Shown: positions 35,677 to 47,550, counted from the stretch's first letter. The stretch: DNA of 64,000 nt from Mesostigma viride (GCA_009746045.1 RPFO01000154.1:2103501-2167500), one strand, 5' to 3'. The notes: generated by a model from the letters alone, not told the origin. Numbers and translations are program-made.

Positions 35677-38600
35677 CACGGCAACGGCCGCGCCCACGGC
35701 AATGGCCACGGCAACGGCCACGGCCATGGCGGTAGCAGCGGGGGGCGCGGCGGGCGCGGTGGTGGTCGCGGTGGTGGCGCAGGGGTCGGGCGTGGTCGCG
35801 GGTCGCCCTGCTCCGTCTGCGCCAAGCCTGGACATGACGCCGCCACCTGCTGGACTGCCCATCCCGCCCAGCGCCCTGCTCACCTCCGCGGTGACGGCGC
35901 CGGGCACGCCCATCACACCGACGCAGGCCTGCCTCCCTTGGAGACGACGTACGCGTTCCACGTGGGTCGAGACCCTTTAGGTGCTTCCCTGCGCGACGGT
36001 GTGCAGCCTCACGGGCAGGCCTCGCTTCGTCCAGTGCACGGCCTTGCGCCTTCCCCGTCCCGCTCGGGCAGTCGTCTCTCGGCACCCCGCCCCAGCACCT
36101 CCTCGGACTCGACGGCTGGTTCCTCAACCACCGCTCCTTCTGTGCTTCACACGGCCGCAACGGCCTCGGCTAGGTGTGCCCCGGAGTGGGTGGTTGACAC
36201 GGGTGCCACGTACCACATGACGCCTCACCGGGCGGACTTTGGCGATGGATTTGATCCCGCCTTCCGGCTGCGCATCACCGGCTCGGGCGGCAATCTGCAT
36301 GCGGGCGGCAGGGGCCCTCTGCTTCTCCGGCTCGGCACCCCGGACGTGCACCTCGGCCCAGCTTTGTATGTCCCAGGCCTTCAGGCCCGCCTACTCTCGG
36401 TGAGCCAGCTCTTTAAAGCCGGCCATGATGTGGACTTTAAGCACCTGCGCCTCACTTTGGGGACCCGCACGTTCCCCCTCGTGGAGTGTGACGGCATTTA
36501 CTTGCTCCGCGGGGTGGCGCCCCATGCCCTCGCCACATCAGCCGCCCCCGTGGACCTGATGCAGTGGCACCTGCGCCTCGGACACGCTGGCGCGGATCGT
36601 ATTGCTCGGCTAGCCGCCGACCCCGCCTCAAACATGGTGACCCACGGTCCCAAGGCTCCCACGTGTCCTTCCTGCCCTGCCGGTCACTTGCGGCGGAGCA
36701 GCTTTCCCCCCAGCACGACGCCACGCTGCGCGACCCCTCGCCATCGCCTGCACTGCGACCTGCTAGGTCCCATGCGGACCCCTGCCGTGTTGGGGGACTG
36801 GCGGTATGTCCTGGGCATCACGGATGAAGCCACTCGTTTTCACTGGGTTTACTTCTTGAAGACGAAGGACGCTGCCGTTGGGAGCCTGCGTCACTTCCTG
36901 GCCACGGAGATCAAGCCGTTCCGGGCGTCCGCGGCCACGGCGCCTGTGGAGCTTCGCTCCGACCAAGACGCGGTTTTCACTGGCCAGGACTGGCGCGCCG
37001 TCTGCGCCGAGTATGGCGTGCGGCAAGAGTTCTCGTCCCCCTATACGCCGGAGCAGAACGGCGTGGCGGAGCGATTCTGGGGCGTCGCAGTTAGCATGAC
37101 CAGGAGCATGCTGGCGCATGCTGGCCTCGGCAAGGAGTTCTGGGCTCTAGCCTTTGCATGCGCCATCTACATCATCAACAGGCTGCCCTGCCGCAGCAAC
37201 CCGGAGCACGCAACGCCCTACTTCCTCATGTATGGGCGCCCTGCGGATTTATCCGGCATGCGTGTGTTTGGCTGCCCCTCCCACGTCTTGGTTGAGGGGG
37301 CAGCCCGTGAGAAGTTTGATTCTCGCGCTGAGGATGGCCTCTTCGTGGGATACAAGCTTGACTCCCCGGCCTACCTCGTATGGGTGCCCGACAAGGCGAC
37401 GGGCGGCGGGCGTGTCATCGAGCGCAAGCACGTGCAGTTCGACGAGACGTGGCGCAACCGGGCCCCGCAGGCTGCGCAGTGGCTCCCGGCGGCCCCCTTT
37501 GCGGAGGCCGACCTCTTTCCCGCCGACATGCTGACTCCTGCCCCTTTGCAGTTACCCTCTGCCTCTGCCGAGGACTCTGGGGGGCCGGCAACGCCCTCCA
37601 CTGCCTTGCCCGCAGGCCGTGAGGACAGCTATGTCAGCATCGGGGGGACTCCTGAGCGTTTCGTTCTCCCCCCGGCCGCCGCTGCGGCCATCCAGGCACT
37701 TGTGCGGAACGGCCATGCTCCGACGGCTCCGGCTCCTGCCTCGGCGCCGACATCTTACCTCACCGTGTCAGATGCTCGACAGCATGCCCCTCTGTTGCGC
37801 GGACAGGCCTCTGGCCACTCGCGTTCTGCGGCGTCATATGAACACGCCGGGGCGGGGATGCCTCCGCCGCATTTGAGTACCTCGGTTGACCTGGAGAGCA
37901 CGGCTGACAGCACCGGCTATTCTCCTCCGGCGTCCCCTGGTGCCTCTGCAGGTCTCCTCCCCGTGTGGGGTTCCCGTGGTGCTGCCTTGTGTGGCGACCT
38001 TTCTCATGGCAGTAACACCCCCGCTCCCCCTGGTTTCGGGGGCGATGATGTATTGGATGACGCACTTTCTTCCTGGCCGGATCAACCTGTCACCAAGGCT
38101 GCACGGATCCACGCGCATCACTCACTTGTCGCTGACCTGTGCTTCGCTGCTGCTTTTCATAGCCAGCCTGCGTCCGTGCCCTCCTCTCCCGCTGCCGCCC
38201 TTGCCTTGCCGGAATGGCGCACGGCCATGGAGAGTGAGCTGGCCAGCCTCCAGGAGCACCAGGTTTACGAGCTTCTGCATATGCGTGATCTTCCGCGCGG
38301 TGCCAAGCTCCTACCCACCAAGTGGGTCTTCGCCCAGAAAGCTGATGGGCGGTGCAAGGCCCGGTTTGTGTGCAAGGGGTTTGCACAGCGCGAGGGCATT
38401 GATTTCGGTGAGACTTTTGCTCCCACCGTCCGTGCTGCCACCGTGCGCCTGGGCTTGGCTCGTGCTGGCACTGCTGGCCACCCCATCCGGCAGCTGGATG
38501 TCCGCACCGCGTTCCTCTATGCTGAGTTGGAGGAGGACGTGTATGTCCTTCCCCCCAAGGGCTTTGAGGAGCGCGACCCCACTGGCCAAACGTACCTCTG

Positions 38601-39612
38601 GCGCCTCCGGCGGAGCCTCTATGGGCTCAAACAGGCGCCCCGGAACTGGCACCACACGCTCCGGGACTACCTCATCCATGAGACTGGCGCTGTCCAGAGC
38701 ACCACGGACACGTGTCTGTTCCTGTATGTTGGTGGTTTTGCCTTCGTCCATGTCGACGATCTCCTGGTCTCCCACTCCTCGGCGGAGTGGCTATCGCAGT
38801 GGACCCAACGGGTGTCCCAGCGCTTCCAGATCACCGAGACGGATGCCCCCTCCCTCTTTCTGGGGGTCTCCCTGGTCCTCGACCCGCCGGCGCGCACAGT
38901 TTTTCTGCACCAAGGCCCGTACCTGGAGGCCCTCGCTGAGCGCTTTGGGGTCTCCCCACGGGCGGTGAAGACGCCCATCGTCCCCAACACCCCCCGTGGT
39001 GAGGGGGGGCTTCTCAACGCGGACGACACTCGCGTCTACCAAGCGATCACCGGGGCACTCCTGTATGCGATGGGATGCACTCGGCCTGACCTGGCATTCG
39101 CAGTCAACCTGCTGACTCAGAATATGAAAAACCCTACTGTAAGCGACCTTGGGCTGGCACGCCGGGTGCTTCAGTACGCGGTACACACCAAGGACCTGGG
39201 TCTGTCCTACTCGGGGCAGGGGGGGCTGGTGGCCTACTCGGATGCCGACTGGGCAAACGATCCTGTGGACCGCAAGTCAATCACTGGCAACGTGGTCATG
39301 TACCGCGGTGCTGCGGTGGAGTGGACCAGTCGCAAGCAGCCCACTCCAGCCCTGTCCACCTGTGAGGCCGAGTACATGGCCCTGTGCGGTGTCACGCAGC
39401 AGGTGGTCCCCTTCTCACCATCACCAAGGAGTTGGGTGACCCGGCCTCAGGGCCAATTCAGGTGTTTTGCGACAACACTGGTGCTGTGGCTCTGTCACGA
39501 GACCCTGTTCACCCTCGGCGTACCAAGCACATCGACGTCAAGTACCACTACATTCGCGCGAAGGTCGCGGATGGCACCGTTCAGGTGTCTCACCTTCCTG
39601 GGGCAGCGATGA
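34876..39612 (+). CDS. Copia Gag-Pol polyprotein
   Basis: An open frame of about 1578 codons with no ATG at its start; translation probably begins in the frame at 34619. Gag: helical region (VACKELLKDVRG ... ), a (Gly-Asn)n tract from GGCAAC repeats (35580-35690), and a zinc knuckle CSVCAKPGHDAATC (about 35812-35853). Protease: WVVDTGATYHM (36187). Integrase: WHLRLGH, CPSC, then D, D and E core positions (LHCDLLGP, ELRSDQD, PEQNGVAERFW; 36750-37080). Reverse transcriptase: RFVCKGFAQREGIDF, LDVRTAFLYAELEEDVYV, LYGLKQAPRNW, FVHVDDLL (38340-38770). RNase H: YSDADWANDPVDRKSITG and STCEAEYMALC. The last part leaves frame near 39410, and the frame ends at 39612. Confidence 0.95.
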
Positions 39613-39686
39613 TCGCCGACATGCTCACCAAGGCACTACCCGAGCCACGTTTTGTGGAGCTCAGACACAAGTTGTTGGGTATTTGA
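39384..39686 (+). pseudogene. RNase H C-terminal frame, after a frameshift
   Basis: The expected end of RNase H (TKELGDPAS, CDNTGAVALS, RTKHIDVKYHYIR, LTKALPEPRF) is in another frame than the rest of pol. The shift lies in a C-rich run near 39405-39415. It inactivates this copy unless it is a sequencing error. Confidence 0.85.
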
Positions 39687-39821
39687 GTTACTGGCAATTC
39701 GTGATGAGACAACATAAGGACACACTTGCTAGCCTGTGACAGTGGTCCCATACTACAGTTCTTTTATTTAGTGAACATTTGTTCTGGCTTGCTTGAGTTT
39801 GTTTTCCGGCCTGTGTGCCGA

Positions 39822-39831
39822 GTAAGGGGGG
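39822..39831 (+). promoter_or_regulatory. Polypurine tract of the copia element
   Basis: AAGGGGGG immediately before the 3' LTR is the expected primer site for plus-strand synthesis. Confidence 0.75.
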
Positions 39832-40262
39832 TGTCAGAAGTATCGACACACCTGCCTGAAACTAGTACTTATAGTTTAGTGCTAGCTCTGGACTACATGG
39901 ACGGGCATGTGCCGCATGTTTAAGTTCTGTTCCATAAGTGACCCAGTCATTCTGTGACTGACCTTGAACTTTGGTTGTGAATGGTTGGCTTGAGATCACG
40001 TTATGATTGTAACTGCCACACAGTCAGAAAAGACCGGTTTGGTGTGGCCACGTTGTAGGTAGATCATAACTGCTACCCAGTAGCTGAGCCTGGAATTGTT
40101 TAAAAGGCGAAGCTACGCACCTTGTTTGCTCTCTCAGTACCTCACACCTCACACACTCCTGTGGTGGAACTAGCAGCCGGCCAGCTGCCGACTAAGACTT
40201 ATTTTTATCTGAGTGAAATAAAGTAAAACTTTGTGGCAAACATTGTTTTCTCACTCCTAACA
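39832..40262 (+). repeat. 3' LTR of the copia element
   Basis: 431 bp, almost identical to the 5' LTR. One visible difference is GACCGG in place of GACCCAG near 40033. Confidence 0.95.
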
Positions 40263-40267
40263 ATTCC

Positions 40268-40955
40268 CACGCGGTTGTTGATTCCAACGCCGCATGTGAG
40301 CAGCAGGGATTCGCGCCGCTCCGAAAGTTGAGTTGAGTTGAGTTGACTAGTTTCGAAATCTTCTAGAAGAAACCTGAGAAGAAATATTGTCTAGGCAAGG
40401 GGGGTAAGCTTACTTTGCCGCCTCGTACTACTGGTAGCAGCGATACTAAATACATCCGGCCCTCGGAAACTAAAGATTCTCTGCTGCCCATGTGCGGCGT
40501 GGGCAACAACAACAACAACAACTGCTGCCCATGTGCGGCGTGGGACACAACAATAACAACAACTGCTTTTCTGATCCTGATCCGGTAGCGTCAAACTTTC
40601 CCGCCCTTTCGCAGTTCACTCACGTCGCGTCGTGATCAACTGCCAAGAAAACTACTGGGCGCGCGCGAGCGAGAAATGCCATGGCGCCAAAATAATGTCG
40701 GGTTGAGGAACGTCACGTCACTAGCGCTTTGAAGAACAGCATGAGAACAGTATCGTAACCTTGCATGCTAGCATGAGCTTGGATTTCGGATAGGCAGCCG
40801 TCATATTATATGGCCTACGTCTGCCTGCCTTTCACTTCCCCAACGGGGGGTCTTTGCGCTCTTTACCTTTCATGCGGTAAGGTCACGTAGAGGAGCACTG
40901 CAGGAGGCGATCTCTGAATTTACGCGGCTTTCCATATCGCACGCCAGGTAGCTCA
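40268..40955. other. GTT-repeat elements and upstream region of the ankyrin gene
   Basis: Continues the GTT-repeat element split by the copia insertion (GTTGTTGATTCC). It then holds two inverse copies of GCTGCCCATGTGCGGCGTGG with (CAA)n at 40489-40563. A short (GTTGA)n run is near 40327-40346. No gene is recognised before 40956. Confidence 0.6.
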
Positions 40956-41759
40956 ATGGCGATAGATAACAAACGCTGTCTGGACCTGCCAGGTTGCTAC
41001 ATGCAATTTTTTTCTGGAACTGGTCGTAAAGACGAGGACGTGAAGGGTGTGTCATTATCCGACAGCCTTATTTCCCTGCAGGGACAGGACGTTGGAGCAG
41101 TTTGTGTGGCTAAAAGGTGCCGAATCGCCGGTGACATCGATCAGCCTTCTCCTTTATTTGCTGCTTTGAGGCACTCAAGGGAAAGGGACTTGTTCGTGGA
41201 ATGCTTTTCGGTGGACAGAAAGCTTAACGGCATGTTTGCCGCTGGGGCGGACCCAAACGCCCAAGAGCACGGGCGTTCTTTATTGATGCAAGCCGTAATC
41301 GATGGGAACAGCGCTGCAGTCAGAGTGATTCTTAGTCGTGGCGGGGACATCGACGCGACTTCCCTGACGGACCAAGGCAGGGATTCCACGCCGCTGGTGT
41401 ACGCCCTCTCTATCCGCGGGCCCGCCCGTGCCGAACGGCAGCGCGCGTCCGTTGACATGATGGCAGAGCTTTTGATCGAGCAGGGCGCTAACGTCTGCAA
41501 AGCGGGCTGTACGGATGGGGACGCCCAGCCTCGACTGCCTATCGAGGTCGCCGTGGCGAATGACAGCTACGAGCTGACGCAGCTGCTCGTCTCTCGTGGC
41601 GCGCTCATGCCCAGGACCCCTGGCGAGTCCCTCAGCTACACGCCTGCCATGTGGACAGGACTCTTGGACGAGGCTGTTAGCCTCGGTCTCTCCAATCCCA
41701 GGTACATTGATTGGTGGAAAATTTTCGCGGGTCAAGTCTTAGGGCTGAATGCGGGCTGA
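40956..41759 (+). CDS. Ankyrin-repeat protein
   Basis: A 267-residue frame starting at an ATG and ending at a TGA. Three degenerate ankyrin repeats can be read: about 97-130 (GADPNAQEHGRSLLMQAVID, then ILSRGGDIDATS), about 143-181 (STPLVYALSIRG, then AELLIEQGANVCKAG) and about 195-225 (IEVAVANDSYELTQLLVSRG). There is no signal peptide or membrane segment. The N-terminal 95 residues are not recognised. Such proteins usually mediate protein contacts; a specific partner cannot be inferred. The last ankyrin-like exon upstream of 43431 shares the pattern ELxxLLVxxGA, so the two could be parts of one spliced gene or tandem relatives. Confidence 0.65.
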   Translation: MAIDNKRCLDLPGCYMQFFSGTGRKDEDVKGVSLSDSLISLQGQDVGAVCVAKRCRIAGDIDQPSPLFAALRHSRERDLFVECFSVDRKLNGMFAAGADPNAQEHGRSLLMQAVIDGNSAAVRVILSRGGDIDATSLTDQGRDSTPLVYALSIRGPARAERQRASVDMMAELLIEQGANVCKAGCTDGDAQPRLPIEVAVANDSYELTQLLVSRGALMPRTPGESLSYTPAMWTGLLDEAVSLGLSNPRYIDWWKIFAGQVLGLNAG

Positions 41760-42126
41760 ACGGTGGCTGGGCTAGGGTGGTAGCTTCACCACAGGCGGTG
41801 GACGACTATTGCTTGGGGATGCATACACCTGCCCCCAAGCCGAGCATAGACATGTTTCCAGCTCACTCCAGTTCAGAGCTGAATTTTTGCGGTAGGGGCT
41901 TGCCCTATTTTTTCGTGTAAGGGTTCTTGGGGGTTCTCATGAAGGGTTTACTTGAGGGTGAAACTTGAGGTTGCACAGGTAACCACCCACTCGTACAGGT
42001 TGCCTTGCAGAGTGACAGGTGAGAAAAGTGCACTAGTTTGTCTAACAGCCTATTGTGGGCATGGGATGGCGAGGAGCTGGGGCGAGGTTGTTGCTGCCAT
42101 GCATGCGACGAGAGCATGCCGTAGCC
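41760..42126. other. No gene recognised
   Basis: Region downstream of the ankyrin frame. No repeat or coding signal was recognised. Confidence 0.4.
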
Positions 42127-42290
42127 GCGCAGCAGGGAAACGGGATCAGCGTTAAATAGGGGCAAACGAGGGAAACTGGATCAACGTGAATACCGACAAG
42201 GAGGGAAACAGGATCAACGGTACAGGAAAGGAGGGCACCGGATTAACGTGAAATACAGGCAAATGAGGGAAGCAGGATCAGCACTGAACA
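42127..42290. repeat. Degenerate tandem repeat of about 34 bp
   Basis: About five units built on GGGAAAC-GGATCAACGTGAA with variable spacing. Confidence 0.75.
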
Positions 42291-42299
42291 GCACGAGAT

Positions 42300-42345
42300 G
42301 CCATATGAGTCAACACTCATATGTCATTTGAGTTAGACTCATATG
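42300..42345. repeat. Inverted repeats around CATATGAGT
   Basis: CATATGAGTCAACACTCATATG forms a hairpin (described in halves: CATATGAGT and its complement), and another ACTCATATG follows within 30 bp. Confidence 0.7.
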
Positions 42346-42349
42346 AAAT

Positions 42350-43402
42350 ATACGGCTCTCCTATCTACTACATCCTTTCCTTCCTTCGTTAATCGCCCTC
42401 TTTGGATATCGTTCCCTTTTTGGCGCCCTCCACCCGCCCTCCCAGCCCCCAAAGCTAGTCTTTTCTTTAGTAAACGACCTACAAGCCCTTTCCCTGGATT
42501 CTTTCTTTCGTGACACCTGCTTACTGCACCCCAGCCCACCCCACCCCACCCCGCATCCCCACCACTAAGCTCTCCTTCCATGAGTGCCTACCTATCCACT
42601 ACGGGCCTGTATATCATACTCTATCTTTCTCGCCAACCCCTTGCTTGGCCCCCTCCCCTGCCCCCCTCCCCCTGGCCCCCCCCCCCTGGCCCCTTCCCCT
42701 GCCCCCCTCCCGCCCCTCCCCCCTCCAACCCCCTGCCCCCTGCCCCCCGCACGCCTTCCAGCCCCAACACCAGGTCCTTGGCAACCTTGTGGCCACCAGC
42801 CCCTAGCCTGTCCTCCCTTATGTGCCTCCATTATGTGTCTCCCTGACAACACCCTACGGCTTGGCAAGGCAGCCCCCTCCCGTCACGACCTCGTGCCCTC
42901 GCGGTTTGTGCCGCTCTTGTCTACTAGCAATTGAATAACGTGATCTTTCCCGATCCTAGATGTTGTCTGATTGCTCTTGCCGGCCCATATCCCCCTCCCG
43001 CATCCCGCCATTCGCCAATCTGGCCCCCAAAACCCCTCGCAGCCCCAACACCGAGCCTCTCTCCCTTACGTGGCATGACATGACACATCTTGTCCATATC
43101 CTTCTCTACATTGTCCCTTGGCGTCTCTTTCCTCACTTTCACCTCCCCCCCTCGCAGCCCCAACACCCAGCCCTTGCCGGGCCTGCCTTTGTTACGTGCC
43201 TCGATACTGCTTCTAATAGTATAGAGCGTAGAATCAGTTTCGTGCTTTGGACTCTCGTCTTCCGTTGTTGATCTCCCTCCCGCCCTAGCAGCCTCGACAC
43301 CAACCCACCCTCCCTTTCGAGGCGCTGATGTGGCGCTGCATCCATCCAAACCTTTTTTGAATGTCCCCCCTCCTCCCTCCCCCCCTTTCCCCCCCCTGGC
43401 AG
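42350..43402. repeat. C-rich degenerate repeats with splice-acceptor-like ends
   Basis: Strongly pyrimidine-biased on the plus strand. At least five copies of a pyrimidine tract ending in CAG and then CCCCAACACC or a close variant occur, at about 42759, 43040, 43156, 43289 and 43400. The last leads into the open frame that continues to 44948. They look like repeated intron ends plus exon starts. Confidence 0.6.
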
Positions 43403-44948
43403 CCCTAACACCGAGCTAGCGCGCCTGCTGGTGACATCTGGCGCCCGCGTGACGGCCGCCCACCGCGAGCACGTGCGCATGGAGCTCGCCCGTCTGGCCC
43501 CGTCCCTTTCTTTTGGTAGACGCATCGCCGCCCCTGGCGATGTCACGACCCGCCAGGGCCTTGTGCTGCAGCAATACGAGTCGATGCTGGCGTCTGCGAC
43601 CGCCCCCGTAACGAGCCACCATACGACTCCCGGCCCCCTGGCATCTGCCACGAATCTTCCTCATCGGACCGCCACACAAGCACTGGCATCCGGCATGCCT
43701 CCAGTCACACCTTCAGTCATGCCCGCAAGGACCTCTGCTGATGAGAACGGGAAGCGTGCAACCACACGCCCGATATTCGCAATGGAGCCTTCCGCGTTCA
43801 CGTTCAGGGCCGCAGGGCAAGCGGCCGCCGTCATTGGCGTGCATCGCAGCGGACCGGGGGCCATGCCCCAAAGTCCCTCTGGTGACGTCAGCGACGACGC
43901 TGATGACGATGTCAGCGATGACAGCGATGATGATGACCGCGACCACGGTGTAGGCACTGGGCGCTTTAGTTGGTTGCCTGTGACGGGTGATGGCCGTGGT
44001 CGACTCGTGAACCGGGGGCGCATTCCCACTCCCAGTGGCCAGCATTACAGTGCCACGGCAGATGTGGAGGAGCCACAGCAGACTCCCCTGCCCCCATCCA
44101 TCGCGGCCGTCGGCGCCCATCTACTGCCCCCCCCACCAACCGCCCCTGAGCAATGGACTCCGGCCCCACCGCCATCATGCGCCGCTGGCACCACGGATGC
44201 TTCAGGAGTCGTCGATGCCACCGCAGCAGCATTAGCTGCCACCGATGAGGCTATTACCAGTGGGGACATGACCCCCCTGCGCCCGAAGAAGAGTTTCCTG
44301 GCCGATGTCCCTGGGAGCGGCTTCAGCACGCCGGTGGGCACGCCGTGCCGTCCCCACAACGGGTCGGGCTCTCACCGTGTCGGGTCCTTGGCTGAAACCA
44401 GCTCTCTCCCTTCCCCGGTGCGCCCTGGCAAGGGTGCAGGGGGCGTGTCTGTGGGGGTTGCTGCTCCAATTTCCGAGCAAGGGGCCTCGGGTGGGGTCTC
44501 CTTACGGCCCTCCCTGGGTCTATCTCCCAGGTTGCAGCTGGTCACACCGGACAAGCCGTCGCAGCTGCCGCGGGCGTCGTTCTTGTCGCCGGGGCTCGGG
44601 GACGTGACACCTAGCACAGGGGGGCGGGACGACGAGCGGGTTCCGCTCGGTGGTTTCGGGCCCGGCGCGGGTGGGCGGCGGGGGGATCGGCGGGGTGAGC
44701 GGCGGGGCTCCAAACGTAGCATGTCGTTTGGCGATGTGCTGGCAGGTGTGGATGTGGGTAAGCTGGTGGGCGGTGATGGGGGCGAGTTGTGGGGTGGTGG
44801 TGGAGATGAGGGTAAGCTGGTAAGTGGTGGGAGTGGGGGGGCAAGGGATGCGCCGGTGGTCAAGCGGCGGCACAGCGACACGCCGAGCGTGGTGGGCGAC
44901 GTGGCCAGTCGTATCGAGATGGAGATGGGGCAGGAGATGAGGGAGTGA
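43403..44948 (+). CDS. Low-complexity protein with ankyrin-like N-terminus, probable 3' exon
   Basis: Open frame from a likely splice acceptor at 43400-43402 to the stop at 44946-44948, about 514 codons. There is no ATG near its start, so upstream exons are expected. It begins PNTELARLLVTSGARVTAAH, like the end of an ankyrin repeat. Then follow Pro/Ser/Thr/Ala-rich sequence, an acidic block of Asp and Ser near 43880-43945 (SDDADDDVSDDSDDDD), and a C-terminal Gly/Arg-rich section (GGRRGDRRGERRGSKRSMS). No catalytic domain is recognised. The acidic and RGG-like tracts suggest a nuclear or RNA-associated protein, which is inference only. Confidence 0.5.
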
Positions 44949-45825
44949 TGCACATGACCTTTCTGTGGCATTTGAGATGGCGTGTGAAAGGAGATGGAGA
45001 TGGGGCAGGAAACTATGGGCTGTTGATGATGAGAGCGCAGGGTGGTATGGATGAGTCGTGGCAAGGGGGCAAGAAATGAACGATGATGGGGCAAGGGATG
45101 AGCGAGTGGTTGAGACACAAGGGATAGTTGAGCACGTTTTGAACATGGGCTGGCGGACGAGAAGGTGGGCAGGGCGTGGCTCAGGGGACGTCGCATTTGC
45201 ATTTACGGGGCGCCGTGTGGAGAAGAATCTTTTACCAAGATTTGTACAGAGGTGGACGCCTTTTTTTGCTGATAATAACTAGGGTTTGGCGGGTCTTTGC
45301 TGCCTGCGATCGGCACGACGCCCGTGGTCGGCAGGGTAGTTGAGGCAACAGGAACTGTCTATGATCTACCACCCAGGGCACCCAGTGCCCATTGACCGTT
45401 ATGCCGTCATCCATGGCAGGTGGCTTGGCACTACGGACAAGTGTGCATGCTGTGGGCACGGCCGAGGCAGCAGTTTCATTCTTACAGAAAGTAGGTTACT
45501 TTTTTGTTATTCCTTTTCAGGGTATCCATGCCTGGATTCCCGCACCGTATCTGTGTTAGGCGCATGAAGAAAGCCGCCCCCTGCTTTTTTGTCGAACTGT
45601 TAGCTCATCCTGTAAGGGGCCGTGCGCCGAATGTTGATCAAGCAGGTCTCCAGTGTAATGCGTGCTTGGGAGAATCGTACGGTGCAATTGTACATAAGAG
45701 TTATAGATTTTCCTTGTTTATCCTGAAATACACTATGTTTGCCTTATTTGTCAAGCGGATGCTTTCTTTAACATGGCTTAGTTAACCCCTTTGTTTGTCT
45801 TTTAAACTTCGATTATGCTGTCGCT
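44949..45825. other. No gene recognised
   Basis: Intergenic sequence ending at the target-site duplication of the next retroposon. Several short frames have no recognisable family. Confidence 0.4.
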
Positions 45826-46252
45826 CTACACGTAATTAATTAATTAATTAATTAGGAACATAACTCCGTTGGGAGTATATGTAGCACATAGCCCTGAGAA
45901 GGGGCATATGAGCCTATAATACATTCTAAGCTACTTCCTGCAAGGGTGGGAATGTAAACAACACTTGCTCTAGGGGCACCAGGGCACCCGCACCCTCATG
46001 GTCTATCACGCTATGCCCGGGTAAGGGGGGAGCATGCCTGTGAGGGGGAAGATCATCATGGCTATACAAGAGCTATGGCATGGCTTCTCAGCAGAGAGTG
46101 ACTCCCTGCATGGGCACAACATTACTAAATAAGGCTAGGCATCGTCTGGAGTGTGGCACATCATAGGCACACATGTACATGATTAAATAAAGCGCGGGGC
46201 TTAGCTGGGATAGTGCCTCTAGGAGGCGTACATGTACATGGCCACGGTCTAT

Positions 46253-47101
46253 CTATTCTGCACTACTACTGCTGTATTCCCCTAAGCTGGGGCGTCTGGA
46301 GTCGCTGGGGCCGCGGGGGGGGGGGGTCGCCTGCCAGGGCTTGTGGCCGACGTAGATGGCCGCCCCCTTCCAGTACACCGGCTGCCCCGCCTTGGTCTGC
46401 CGGAGCTGGAGGTAGGCCGGCCATAGCTCCCGTCGCCGTTGTTGCTGCGCCAGGGTCAAGTCGTCATCAAGGGTGAAGAGAGTCTTCTCGAGCCGCTTGC
46501 GGCGTCTGAGAAAGGAAATCTTGTCCGCCGGGGTCTTAAAGGTGAGGAGGAGCGGGGGCGGCCCTGCCTTACCCCGCGCGCGGGGAAGGCGGTGGGCAGC
46601 CAGCTCGATCTCACCGTTAAGGCCCATGCGACCAAGGATTTCTCTCTCAAACGCACGCAAAAGCTTCTCGGAATTCTCACCTTCCTCCATCTTGAAGTTC
46701 TTGACAATGACGTTGAGGCTGCGCTTGGCGAGCTCGGCCTCCTCGCGGAGGTCAAGCGTCTGCCGTTGAAGCTGGGCTGCGACGGCGGAGGTGGTGGAGG
46801 TGGTATGTTGCTTAAGCATGTCCGCCCAGGTGGTGATGGGAGGAGCATCGCCGGCCAGGCCAGCCGAGGCGGGCTTGGCGGCAATGTCCTTCACCGCCTG
46901 GGCGGTGAGGCCTGCGGTATTCTGCAGAACCTCGATAGCAATGGCGTTGTCCTTAAGACGCTGGTCGATGTCACGGAGCTGGGCGGTGATGGCGTCGGAG
47001 GTGGAGGTGGTGGCGGTGGAGGAGGCGAGGAGGGTGGAGGTGGCGGTGGAGATGGTGGAGGTGGCGGTGGAGAGGAGGGGGAGCTCGGCAGCCAACGTGC
47101 T
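46253..47101 (-). pseudogene. ORF1-like protein, C-terminal half
   Basis: About 283 codons matching residues about 195-458 of the intact copy at 22972-24348: coiled-coil part (ITAQLRDIDQRLKDNAIAIE), RRM-like NVIVKNFKMEEGENSEK, and the LDDDLTLAQQQRRRELWP tail. Near the C-terminus a G run in the plus strand (46314-46326) shifts the last codons relative to the intact copy. It is separated from the N-terminal half by the nested insertion. Confidence 0.85.
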
Positions 47102-47550
47102 GCCCATTAATTAATTAATTAATTAAAATCATAGCTCCGTTGGGAGCATATGTAACACATAGCCCTGAGAAAGGGGCATCTATGGGTTTGTAATACAATC
47201 AGGGCTACAACCTGCAGGTGGAGGATGTACAACTGTCACCTGCTCTGGGTGCACAAGGTGCACCTGCACCGCCATGATGGTTCATGCCTCCTTAACAAGC
47301 ACAGGCACCCAGGGGGGGCTTGAGGAGAGGGCCTAGAAGGCCTGCATGACATATGGGGTGGAGGGTATGTGGCTAGGCTATAGCTGGTGTACACATGGCA
47401 TCTCAGCAGAGAGTAACTCCCTGCATAGGCATCGCATGGCTAAATTCTTAATGCATCATCCATGGGAGGTCCCATTGTAGGCTGGGCGCGGCTAGATACT
47501 GAAAGCATCATCCATGGGGGCCATTATGGGCGCACATGCGCGTGGGCCAC
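47102..47550 (-). mobile_element. Nested retroposon 3' UTR inside ORF1
   Basis: A 5'-truncated, UTR-only minus-strand copy with (TTAA)n tail at 47105-47125, hairpin CTCCGTTGGGAG at about 47131, and diverged 3' UTR blocks. It splits the ORF1 of the host retroposon. A clean target duplication was not found. Confidence 0.75.

Larger units (their letters stand above)
33942..40262 (+). mobile_element. Ty1/copia LTR retrotransposon, complete, two frameshifts
   Basis: A 6.3-kb element with 432- and 431-bp LTRs that start TGTCAG and end ACA, flanked by the 5-bp duplication ATTCC (33937-33941, 40263-40267). The LTRs differ at only a few positions, so insertion was recent. Pol order is protease, integrase, reverse transcriptase, RNase H, which defines Ty1/copia. 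It inserted into a GTT-repeat element whose halves flank it. Confidence 0.95.

Noticed and set aside
42300-42345. Rho-independent-type terminator
   Set aside because: The hairpin around CATATGAGT lies in a eukaryotic intergenic region without a following U run.
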